Assembly: GCA_009760855.2 (NCBI GenBank) | Contig: WPIO01000004.1 | Coordinates: 12,954,001-13,018,000 of the forward strand | DNA: 64,000 nt | Origin: Cristatella mucedo | Taxonomy: Eukaryota > Bryozoa > Phylactolaemata > Cristatellidae | Direction: 5' to 3' | Shown: piece after piece, positions 11,901 through 24,817 of the stretch | How positions within the stretch are numbered: position 1 is the first letter of the stretch | How the letters are laid out: each line of letters opens with the position of its first letter | Notes under the pieces: model-generated | Database searches by the model: none | Told to the model about the DNA's origin: nothing | The model's input: only the letters and a program-made list of their open reading frames with translations | Program-made: the position numbers and the translations under genes

Positions 11901-14885
11901 AAAGTTAGCTCTTCTCAGCGCGGCGAGCAATCAGCGGAGGAGACGCCGCGGCGTCTGCTTTGCATCCCGCTCGGTGCATTGCGCTCGTCAGCGGTTCAAG
12001 CGGCGGCGGCTTTGCAAAGCTTCACGCTCCGAAGCGCTCTTCCGACTATTCACTCTAATCCTGTAGTCTTTCGTTGACATTTTCTTACCTCACCAGTCGC
12101 AAGGGAAATAAGCAGAAGCAATAAAGAAGCGATAGTTTTTAACTTTCTTTTCGCACGGTCGCCTTCAAGAGACCTCACCTTCGGGTGAATATTAAATTGA
12201 CCTTCACTGTCGCAATAGGCCTCCTTCTTTAGTTTCGCATGTAAAGCTTCGCTGTACTTGGAAATCATGTAGCAGAATATCTAAAAAAAAAGAAGATCCG
12301 CGCGCGCTCGCTTACCTGCCTTGAAACTTATTGCATGTCGGAAAGTATTTGTTTACTAGCAACTTCCAAGATTTCTGGGATTGCGAGTGTGGACGCTCCT
12401 GGGTTATGACAGGACTCGGCCGTCTAAATTAGCAATATCCTAGTCAAGATACACATTTTAGCTACAAGTAGAGTAATGAGCACCATGTCTAAGGGATTCC
12501 TTGTGCAATTGGAGGTAGAAAACACACCATTCGATCACGAAAGCTCAAAGATCATCCTTAAGAAGAAGTCATCTCTCTTTCTTTTTCGCAAATTTATTCA
12601 AGTAACCAAGCGCATATTATTATGTAATAAACTCTTCAAATTGAAAGGTCGTTTCCATGAGCTCTTCAATGGGAGACTATGGTGATTACATTTTATTGCA
12701 AATTCTAAGAAAATAAATCAAAATTTTAAATTTCAATTGCAATGTAAATAGAATAAATATATGCCATTTCTTTTCAAGGTGGCTTATTTCTCAATTGATT
12801 TGTTGGAAATTAGTGGCTTTGTCATACCGTGATTTTCGCCAGGGTTTAAGGTGGTTACCTATAACGAACTAGATCGTGCGGCCAAATCGTTCGGCATATG
12901 TGAAGAAACTGGATAGAGATTAAGCTCTCCTGGGGGCGAGATACTGTATGCAAAACTAAATTCCTATAATAATAAGTCACTAGCATTCTGTTTCACGATG
13001 AAAACTTTGTCCACTTTTATTTTCATCATTGCATTCATCTTGAGTCCAAGGCTAGACTGTCTTGACTTATGACAGCCAGCTATTGTGTTTAAAGGCAGGC
13101 AGAGCTTAGAAGGACCGAACTTGTTAATCAAGTCTTTATATTCGCCGTGCATTTTATTACGTAAAGCGAAACTCCACCTACTATGGCCCGTGACCTGGTC
13201 TCGCTGTCTGGCTGGTGCGAGTATGAACTAACCTGACAGCACGATAAGGCATGATAAACTCAAACGTATCTTTCATTACACGCTCTATTTATGACCAAAA
13301 TCAATGTATATCCGAAGCTCATGCAATCATGCTTACGTCTAATAGTTTCAGGACAAAGGCGAATGTCTCATCGGTATCGACCCATTCCAAGGACGACCAG
13401 AAACGAGTGACCTACAAATAAGCAGGCAGCGTCCGATCGGGCGTCAATTCAATGTGAGTCGTGGCTGAAAATTAAATAGCAGGAACTCCAAAAGAAGGAC
13501 AATTCAATAAGCAGAATTTGGCCCCTAAAGGCAAATGCGACAGGTGCAGCAAGCGAATCCCGAGCGGCTGTTCATTCAGTTGCTGTAGCAGCGGCAATTT
13601 TACAGATTGCTGTCAGCACCAATATGCAAGTGCCTTTTATTTGAGGAAACTGTGCTTCAACTAATTCCTGCTCTATAAATCGTAAAAATAAAATTGCACA
13701 AATAAAAGGCATGTCGACGTGACGAATTTCCGTCTGGTGAATCATGTCAGCATGGCCGACTGCAGGATTAGTGCGGTGGTGGCTATAAAGCAGCCTACGG
13801 AAGCTGCGGAAGTGATTTCCGTTCAGGCCCCGCACGTCAATCAGGAGATCCGAAGAATTTGTGCTGATTTAAATTGATATCAAGTATGTCCTTCGCTTTC
13901 AGCTGGTCTGATGCCGACCGCACTTCTGTCTGTGTAACACTTTCGGTGAATCGCGTGGCAGCTTGTGCCGCGTTCGCGTGCCGCAGGAGATTCATTGTCC
14001 GGCAAACGACACACCGCGGTGCAATCGCTAGAGAGTTTAAGCCGACCGTATTTTGAGCTGCGAATGCAATTGTGCTGGAAGATTGCAGATGGAACAGTAG
14101 CTACTTACCAGTTCGCAGCATTGAGAGGCGGCCATTGCTGACGAGCTGCATCCAGCGCTCTGGTTTGTCACGTGCAGCTATTAAAATGCAAAGGAAACCT
14201 ATCTGATACGTCGGCACACGAAAAATCTAAGCGAGAACAGCAAAACGTCGTATATTTAGTCAAGAATTCTCCAGAATGATGTTTTGAAACCGTGAGCGAT
14301 CCCCCCCCCGGCTTACGGAACGTAGACGCGGAAGTGCTCTGTGCATGCTCGAAGCGAAACGTAAGCCTTTAAAACCAAATAACCTTGAAAGTACGACCTT
14401 TGGCTTACGCTTTTGAATTCGTTGCAGCATTGGCAAGATTATATCTAGCAAAAATCAGGTATTCGGGCGTTAGGTTATGCAGTTGGCATGCGATACTGTG
14501 GCAAGTGGAATTAGCCAAGATGTTAAGCTAAATGCTGGAGGACTTTGGTTAGAATTCCTAAAGCGACGAAATGCAGTCTTTGATTTCTTGCCTCGCACTT
14601 TCACAGATCCCTGTATTCAGACATAACGCGATATAATGCAGTAGGAACTTTACCTATTTGCATTCACTAGTTTTTCACATCATGACCACTTTCAAACTGA
14701 GCTTCCGCAGACAAATGTCTAAGAAGGCTTACAATACAGCATTCTCTAGTACGAGCTGAGCTTGTTTGGCCCAGTGGTTAAGGTGCTCGCCCCGACCAAG
14801 GTTTGGCCGAGGTCGTGGGCTCGAGCCCTGTGCGTATGTGACGCGCCTGAATAGAGATTAATTTCTCATAGGACGCGCTAAATAA

Positions 14886-14982
<97 letters not shown>

Positions 14983-17900
14983 AATATACTGATTGTTTGG
15001 TTTATTTTTTGGACAAGACGTTGCCGAAGAATGTCACAAAGGCTGGATTTTTTTATTGTTCAAAATGACCCCGGATTGCGCTTGAAAAGAGAATTTTATA
15101 GCTGCCTGAGGTTGTACGAATGTAAGTCACACAGCAACATGCCTACGGGATACGTCTTCGCGAAGTAGGGCTGCCCGTTCTCAGAAGCTCGGCATCATTT
15201 TATGACCTAAACAACCTTCGTTTTAATGGGATTGAATCCCACTCTTATTTCGCGAATTGCATCCACCTGAAGCCTAGAAACTTGCTTTGAAGTATGCCCT
15301 AAGCATAGAAGCAAGTTGAGACTTTGTTCAACCTCGGTTCAACCCTGCTTTCGCTAATGCTGAACGCTGTCTGAGTGCTCAGGAGCAGTAAAACCATGCC
15401 TCTCGCGTCACCAGCTCCGCCCCGCCTACTCCGCCCCGCCTACTCCACCCCGCCTACTCCGCCCCGCCTACTCCGCCCCGCCTACTCCGCCCCGCCTACT
15501 CCGCCCCGCCTACCCCGCCTACTCCGCCCCGCCTACTCCGCCCCGCCTACTCCGCCCCGCCTACTCCGCCCCGCTCAGGCCTTCGCTGCCTTCGCTACTG
15601 CCGTTGCTGCTGCATGCGCGCGAGTCTCTCGAAATTATAGCCATAGTGCAGCTGAACGAAAATGAGGGCTGGCGGTCATGCATGTCTTTGGAGAGGAAAA
15701 GAGTTATGAGCAGGTTGTGGTCACGTGCCTTATCGTCTGCCGTGCAGTCCAGGATCCTCGCCGCTGTGCTCATCCGAACAAGTGCGGTCCATTCCTGAAC
15801 CGCAGGGCTGAACCAGCTTTGGTAATCTGCCAGCAGGAGCTTCTCGCCGTCTCTGAACGCACAACCAACCATCGCGAGGATCCATTTTGGAGGGATCGCG
15901 AACTCGCTAATGACGGAATATAAGGGTGCAACTAAGGGTGCAACTAAGCGTTCAACTAAGAGCTCATCTAAGGGTCTCTAAGATGCTCGATTTGATTTAT
16001 GAGTCGTCCTCGCTTGGCGCTGACGGTCAATCTGCCACGCACCCTACCCAGTGCAATGGACCACCATCTTGGCTAGATGCTGCAGTGGGAAGTATAGTCG
16101 AAAGGCAGCGACTGAGCGCTGCACTTGTTCCGCTGAAACCTGCAGCTTGGTGTCGCTGACTCTGCGATTTAAACCCGGGATCTCGTCTGTGTCCGATAAG
16201 GGACTGCCGCTTGCGTCTTGAGCGGCTCTGGCCTGGAAAAAATTGCAACTTATCAGCCCCATTGCAAGCGCCAGACTCACGCTTAGTTAATCTAGCTCTG
16301 CTGGATGTACGAAACTAGCGGCAATAAACGTATATTCAAGTGAAGGATGGCTACTGCCAGATTTCTAGGTTAACGGAAGCCATTCGATATATCGAAATTG
16401 CTCGCAGTCGCCCTGGCTGGCTGGGCGATGCAGTGCTGGGCTGCCGCAAAAGTTTGTGCGATGATGCAAGGCGAATACGTGTATAGCGCTTTCAACTAAA
16501 TCTAAAGAAGCAAAGAAAAGACTAACGCTTAGCTATTTTTTCAAATCGTAAGGTCGTAAAACTGCGAAACAGCGAATATTCATTAACGTACTCATGAATA
16601 GGCACATATAATTTAGAGACAATGAGGCAGTGGAGAGCCAGGATTTTCGGCTAGCCGGGGTAAGGGGCAAGACCTGCCAAAATTTATATGTAAATTTATA
16701 TGACAAGACCTACGAGAGGGGCTATAATACCATTTCATGAAAAAACGTAGCGCAAATTCATCGCGGTGCTTTTTGACGCGAAATCAGCTGTTTCACAGCG
16801 AGCGAAATTAATAATTCATTGTTGACGGCGGTCGCGGCGGCGTAGGAATAAGGGGCGTGCCAGATCACTTCCGTGCTGTAGCAGGGGGGGGGGCGAGGGT
16901 GCCCCCCCTGCACGCACCCCGGCTCAGCCTCTGCCAGAAGGCGCCTTAGCGTCAGACCAGCTGCGCTAGCTGATCGCACTGAGCACAAGCAGTGGCCGGA
17001 AGCAGGCAACGGCAGGAAGCAGGCGGCGGCCGGTGGGAAGCGGCGGCCGGCAGCGGCCGCTAGCCGGAGCCGGAAGAGAAACAGGACACGGCCGGACAAT
17101 GCTTTCTCACCGCGCTGCCAATGCAGCTTCTGATTTCTTCAGCTAGATTGGAATCCAACAGCTTGAAGAACACGCTGAAATAATCCGCGTCTAAAAACCT
17201 GCGAGCGAACGAACGAAATTCACAGGTATAAGCGACTGCACGTTAGGTTCGCATTAAAGGGGTCGATGCAGAGAAAGCTTGCTGTAGCATGAGGACTTGC
17301 CAGCCAAGTTCAGAAGAAGCCAAGTTTTGGGGATCAGTATAAAACATTAGGAATGCTCAGAGAAAAGATGGGGCAGATGAAAGTTAGCGACAGAAAGAAT
17401 GTTACCAATAGTAACGACTTATGAAATTAGTCGCACTAAGACAGGGAGCAAGAGCTGGCGTAGTTTTCCAAGAAAAGTGCATTAGCTTTTAGCAATTTCC
17501 TCCGAAATAGTAAATAAGTCTTAAGGCGTGGTAGTTGGATAACGAAATAGTTAAGCGTAAATATTCCGCTGTACTGCTTTTCTTCACGAGCTTTAGGTTG
17601 AAGAAAAGTTAATAATAATAATAATAATAATATTGCACTTGATAAAGCGCCCTCAGAGAACTTAATCTCTTTCTAGGCGCTTTACATTTGCTGCAAAGTG
17701 ATACGCAATAGAATAGTAAGTAAAATCATGCTTGAAAAACAAACAAAATGAATAACATGGTTAGGGGTTACATGCACTGGGTCAGCATGCAAATGTGGTT
17801 AGTGGCAGCATGAACAGTGTCAGCACGCATAAGCACATCGAGGACGAATCACAAGGACCCACTAAATGCTGTCCTAAATAGGTATGTTTTTAAGTTTCTT

Positions 17901-20900
17901 TTAAATGTGGTCAGGTCAGGGGATGTTCTGATGCAGGTCGGGAGGGAGTTCCAGGCTGTGGGAGCATACGAGCTAAATGCACGGTCTCCAAAGGATTTAA
18001 GGTTTGTACGAGGTATTTCTAGACTGTTGGATTCCGAAAAGCGAGTGGTACGATGCTTTGCCTGATGGGGTAGTATATCTGAAAGATAGGCTGGAGCCAT
18101 AGAATGAAGAGACCTAAAAGTGAGCGACAAAACCTTGAAGTCAATCCGTTGCTTGACTGGTAACCAGTGCAGGTCGGCGAGAAGTGGAGTAATGTGGCAA
18201 CTGCGACGCTCACGACAGACAAGCCTAGCTGCAGAGTTTTGCACCAGCTGCAATCGCCTGATCGCACATGCTGGTAGGCCAGTAAGCAGTGAGTTGCAGA
18301 AGTCGAGACGAGATGTCACGAATGCATGGACCAACTTGGACGTGGTATCAATCACACCAGCGAGAGGGAGAGTATAAACGGTGAAAAGGACCGGACCTAG
18401 CACAGAGCCCTGAGGTACTCCATATTTTAGAGGTACTTCAGATGATCTTTGTCCATTCACGTCAACACTCTGGAGTCTCCCACTGAGATAGGACCTGAAC
18501 CACTGCAGAGCAGTGCCAGTGATGCCCAGGCGAGATGAGAGGCGCTCTAGAAGTACTTTGTGATCGATGGTATCAAAAGCTGCCGAAAGATCGAGCAAAA
18601 CAAGAAGAGACACTCTACCCATGTCTGCATTCCTAAGTAGGTCGTTGTATACCCGAAGCAATGCTGACTCTGTGGAGTGATTAGCTCTAAAGCCAGACTG
18701 GAACTTACTAGCAAGGTGTGAGGTTTCGATATACGAGTTCAGCTGGTCTGCCACGACCCGTTCCATATCTATAGTTACATATCTAATGTATACATATCTT
18801 TTCATACTTGATCCTCGTTCCATCTTTTCATACTTAATCCATACGGAAAATGCAGCCCGGATATTTGTGACACTAAAACTTGCTTACGAATGCAACAGTG
18901 TAAAGCAACATCTTATCTAGTGTGAAGTACTTGCTCACTATCGTTTATCAAAAACCTACTGTTAGTACTTACCAGTCAAGCTTCGAATTTTCGCCTCGGG
19001 AATGAGGCCAATAATAGTCGTGCACGATGGTTAGATCTGAATGACTTTATGGTTATGCAAGAAAATAATAATAGTATATAATAATAATAAATTTCCATAG
19101 AGCCATAAAAGACCTGTAACGTTTCCTTGAATTTCGCATATGCTGAAGAAGAAGCATTTGAAGTCTGTAGGTTAGTGTTACATAGCTTGTGCACAATTTC
19201 AGAACTTGTAAGCAGCACGCGAAGGGCAATTCGCATGGACGTAACAAATAATAAAAGGAAAAAACGATTGTTGCCGCTTTATTCGCTTGTGACTCTTCCC
19301 TCTTGGCCAAAATGCATATATATATTTATATATAATGATTTATACAGAGCCCCAAGAGAACTTAATCTCTATTCAGGCACTTCACATATGCTTCGAGGCT
19401 CAAGCCCACGACTTCAGCCAGACCTTGGCCGGGGCGAGCACCTTAACCGCTGGGCCAAACCATCTCGGCATAACAATACTAATACATTTGACGTAGCGCC
19501 CTCAGCGAGCTCAATCTCTTTGTAGGCACTTTATAACAATAATAATAGTAACAATACACTTGATAAGGCGCCCTCAGAGAACACAATCTCTTTCTAGGCG
19601 CTTTACATTTGCTGCAAAGGGAAACGCGATTGAATGGTGAGTAATATCATCCTTGATGAACAACATGAATGATATGGTTAGGGGTGACATGCACAGGGTC
19701 AGCATGCAAATGTGGTTAGTGGCAGCATGCACAGTGTCAGCACGCATAAACATACAAAGGAGAATCACAGAGACCCACTAAATGCTTCCTAAATACACGT
19801 GTTTCCAAGTTCTCCCCAAACGTAGTCAAGTCAGGGGATGTCGTGACGCAAGTCGGGAGGGAGTTCCAGGCTTTGGGAGCATGCGAACTAAATGCACGGT
19901 TTCCAAAGGATTTGAGGTTTTTACGAGGTATTGGTAAGCTGTTGGATTCCGAAAAGCGGGTGGTACGATGCTTGGCCTGGTGGGGGAGTAGTTTTGAGAG
20001 ATAGGCTGGAGCCAAAGAATAAAGGGGACCTAAAGTGAGCGACGAAACCTTGAATTCGATCCGTTGCTTGACTGGTAGCCAGTGCAGGTATGCATGGGTT
20101 GGTAAGATTATTTCCTTCTGATTCTGATCTCTGGCTTCACAGGTCATTACACTTTTTAGGACAACACAGCATACTATTATTTTTTCAAGCATTAACGTAT
20201 CATTTTTTTGGTGCGAAGAGCTGCAGAAATAAATGGCCAGATGTTTCAGCTAAAAATTGTTTTGGTGCAAGCTCTGTTCGCGGGGACGGAATTTGCATCG
20301 AATAACAAAGCAGCCAAGAGGCAATGCCTGATTTACTGTGCACGAAGTAAAGGTTGGCTGATCAAACAGCCTCATTCAGATAGCTGTAGAAAAACCTTGA
20401 TGGCTATCGCTGCGCTTGCAGTGGGCGATAAAATATTGCCTGCTGCAGGACCCCACAACCTGGGTCGTGACGTGGGGCACGTTACTCCTGGGCTAAGACT
20501 TTGGCGAAATAACCAATCCTCAATGTGCTGTATACAAGAGGCAACCTCTTACGTATCTGTGTTTGTATATTTGCAGTATGGGGGCGATGGAGGGCGAATG
20601 CTACAAATTCTACGAGTGAGACAAAGTAGTAAAAGAAAGTAGAGCAAGCTAGCAGTAGCAGCGATCGCAATCGATTTAACTACCGAAAAAGACGCCGCAA
20701 ACAAGATATGTTTACTGGGTTGTAGTATTGCTCTTTTCTTGATTACTCTTTTGCTTTATTGCCAGCCATAAAAATGCTGAAGACACTGCAAATTTTTGGA
20801 ATGCTGTCGCTAGCCATTCTGCTTACGAAGGCGTGTAATTTTTGTGCAAATTCGTACGCGGCTAAAAGATCTGTCGTAATCGCACAAATGACCGGAATCC

Positions 20901-23900
20901 TTTTATCATTCTTTGATTGAACAAAAGAGTGGAATTATGCTGGGCCGTCGACGAAAGGCATTGAACGTGGAGGTGACAGTGAAAAACTTTAAGACTCCTT
21001 GATCCTCACTAAAAGATAAAAAAGCTCAGAACCATTGCCACAGTGCTTGCTTTTTCGATTGAAGCAGAATACACGGAGAGCTAGATTATGTATACCATCA
21101 GCGTGCTAGCGTGCTTGTTCTAGGTATGAGGACCGTCTCTGCATGCAATTTGCTGGGAGCAGTGGCTGTGACTCGGACGCAACAATCGGCCACGACTAAG
21201 AGTCAAAAGCGCCGTCAACTACCTAATAAATTTGTGCTTTCATGACTAATTGGGTAACGTCACTGGTACGCTGGGAGATCACTTAGTTGAGCGACTACAT
21301 TTTCGGAAAACTGTCTTTCCTTTGTTTTTTTGCAATTATCCTACTAAGGAAAAAAGTGCTTCGCAGTTTCAAAAAACTTGATCCCTCTTTTCTTATAGTC
21401 CCTTTATATCTATGTCATCTGTAATCGTCCTAAATGCTGTCAAAATATTGCCTGTTGGTTTTTTAAATGTATATTGCCCTTGCCTCCGATGATTACATGG
21501 ATTCATGCCATACAGTCATGGAGCAGCTGCGTCAAGCAGCCAAAGCTAAACGCAGGGGGCGGGGTCGACGCCATTCAAAAGCTGGCGAGGAAAAGAAAAT
21601 TTGTTTTCAATGGGCAGCAAGAGCATATTTGTTCGTCTAAGGCAGGCAAGCCGATAACGAATGCCATAGTATCGTGACTGTGAGACATTCTTCCAAATCC
21701 GGGTGAAGGACTCCAATTAGAAAAATGAGTATTTTTAAATGGATGCCAGGATCAGCATGACGCTAATAGAGGCTACCGTTTTCAGAGAGATTCTTCGTTA
21801 CTGCTAATGAACTTCTAATTTCTTATTCATCTTCCTTCTTCGGTATTGTTCAGACGTCATTCACTTTATTTGAGAGAAGGAAATAAAACCTCCGGGAGCC
21901 ACAGATGCATTGTGATTATTTTCTAACACCACGAGTTGCTGAGTTATCTCGCCATTACGGTGCTGAAAGCAGAGTTCTTACTATCGAGCGGCAATTCTAG
22001 AATCTACCGCCATATATGACTGAGGCATAGATCTATCGAATTCCATCTGAATAGCGAGTAATTTAAATGGACTGCCTTACATAACTGTGGAGATACCTAG
22101 CTCCGTCAATACCCATGAGAATGTTTGGTCATGCTCGAAACCAACTCCGAAGCAAACTCGAGGTGCGTTAGCTTTTTATGAAAATCAGTTACAGAGCGCA
22201 CGCTGCTCTTGGGTAAGTGACTGCAGAAAAAAATATGGTTCTTCTTCTTGCAGGTGTGCAATTCACGCGTGCAGCTTTTGACTAATAACTTGAACGCCTT
22301 TGATTTGCACAAGTTACAGCACACAGCAGCTGCTCACAGCCAACCGCATGCGAATAGCTTACTCTTTAAACATGGGCGAATAGACTTCTCGAGCGAATTG
22401 ACATCGTACGGACGCAGCGATGCACAACCTTTCAAAAAGCTGCAGCTCATCTTCGCATTCCTGAAAGTTAACGCGGAACGTTGAATTTACTACCTCCCCA
22501 CCCCACCCTTCTATTCACGCTCGCCGAAGGAGATGCATCGCTCTGCTGAACATAGGATGCTCTTCGAATGCGAATGCTCTTCTATCTCACCGCGCTGCAA
22601 CGACTTTTCAATCCGTCGTACCAAGCTTGGCTTCCGGCCTGAAGCGTAGGGAGTAAGACTTTACTGCATGCGCGACGACGATTGCTGCAGCAAGCAAGCT
22701 CTAAAGATATTTGTATGGCATGTGACCAGCGTCTGCGTCCTGCGAGCGTCCTGCAGCTTCTCTCGGGTCAGCTGCTCTCGGCTAAGCAGACATGTGAAAA
22801 TGCCTGAAATCCATTTCAGCTCGACAGCAGCGCATGCATCCAGATGCTTCCAGAAGCTAGCTGCAGCTACCTTGACGGCAAGCATCAGTTCACAGACGGG
22901 ATCCTTGGCAAAGGGGCAGCAATGCCTGTACAGCTTCATTCCTTGTAACCGCTGGACGCACCTGAAGCGGCAGTGGTCTTAAGTAATGTAATGTAGAGCT
23001 TATAGGTGAAGGCGAAATCAATACGTGGCATCCACGCACGAGCAACGCAATGGATCTATAGTGTGACAGGCCAAGAATTTCAGGAGTATCATCATGCAGT
23101 AGCTTTACACAGATCAAAGAAGGCTTATCGTTGAAGTTATCCTGTAAGAAAATAGTCCTGGAAAACAGTGAGCTACTCGACAAGGATATAGAAGGATCTA
23201 ACCAGACAACGACGGTGGTTTACTTACTTAAGGCAGAACCTTGTGCTGTCTGCAGAACCCTGCCCGTACTCGAGTGCCTCTTGATGATTGACCTTGACAA
23301 ATTCGAAGAGCTTCCCGAGAAATGAGACGAACGAATCCTCGAGCAACTCTTCCTGCGATCAGCAGACGAAGGAGCGACGGCTAGCATTTATCCAGAAAAG
23401 GAAGGCGGAAATTTCACACCCGCTTAATGCCGTCAGGTTTGTTAAAATTGAGCACAGAGCAACCGGCTCAGTGCCCAGTCCATCATCGGCAGAGAAAAAA
23501 AGCTGGCACTTAGCTTCGCCACTTAGACACAAGACTAGCACTATGTACACAATCTACCAATGCTCTCATGGAAAACTTGAGCATCTCTAACTATGAGACT
23601 CATTTCCCTTCAGAGGGGAAAGCTAAAAGAAATAGAGGCACGCCGATAATAATTTTGAAGCCGACGCTGCCGATTGTATTTGTTGAAGATACGTTGTTGA
23701 GCTTACTTGGGCGGCAAACGCAACTTCTTTACAGCGAAGATAATGTTTTTTAAATGAGCCTCGATAACCCAAGTTTAATTATTTGGCAGCTTTCTCGAAA
23801 TTAATCTAATTAAGATGCTCACTCCTCTGCATCGTGAAATTCGTCTGCTTTGTCACGCGAACGGTGAGCCCAGAGAGCAGACGAACGTCGCGGCTTTCTG

Positions 23901-24680
23901 AAGTGATGCCGGAGATCTTTCACCGCGTCTGATTTTGCACGTTTTTCGCTCGCGCCACTGAGACGACGCGACCTCGCTACTCTCAAGCGACAGCCTAGAG
24001 TTGCATCAACGAGCCATCATCGAGCGTCGAGCCGCTGCCGCGCAGAGACCAGAGAGAGCAGAGCGCTAGAATTACCTCCACTCGCGGCAGCGAACCAGGG
24101 CGCCACAGATCGTCGAGACTCTTGAGAATGTCGACCAGACATCTGGCGCGGAACGCGGGAAAGAGAGAACTGTAGGCCAGCCAGCGACAGGCCATGCTCT
24201 GGCACTCGGTCAGGTCGCCCTGTATTGCGTGCTGGTGCAGAATCGCGCACGCCTCGACTGGCAGCGACCCGTCCCACGAGCTCCGGCCATCGGCCGCTCC
24301 GCCGCCGCTCCGAAGCGAGTCGCTCTGAACGACGCGCGCCAATCCCGCGAGCGAATCCTGCCGGCGCGGCGACGACGAGCCCGGAGAGCGACTCGGCGAG
24401 AACGACGAGCCCCGGAGAGCGTCCGCTGAGCGCCACACGAGTCTGCGCAGCGATCTTGTCGGCGACTCACCCGCTTGCGCGATAGTTCGTGGGCGAGGAA
24501 AGTTTCGACGAGGCCGCAGTGCTGCTTGACCTCTGTCCAGTCGCTGTCCTCCGCTGTGCCTCTGTCCTCTCGGGTGGCCAGCTTGAGTCTGAGCTTGAGC
24601 TCGCCTCTGACGCTCGACCTCGACGAGCGTCTGCACAGCGCGTACCAGGCCTCCACTCCGGCAGACAGTATGTCCTAGAG

Positions 24681-24756
<76 letters not shown>

Positions 24757-24781
24757 CGAGAGAGCGAGAGAGAGAGAGAGC

Positions 24782-24817
<36 letters not shown>

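Noticed and set aside
16130-16230. tRNA B-box-like sequence inside exon 15 (gggtttaaatcg)
   Set aside because: It suggested an exonised SINE, but no A box is placed correctly and the exon aligns to the protein family on its 3' side; insufficient evidence.
22106-22222. Minus-strand frame after a good acceptor (tttttttctgcag)
   Set aside because: It was a candidate for the exon following exon 13, but the sequence does not resemble the family and ends in a stop; exon 14 at 17111-17198 fits both phase and homology.
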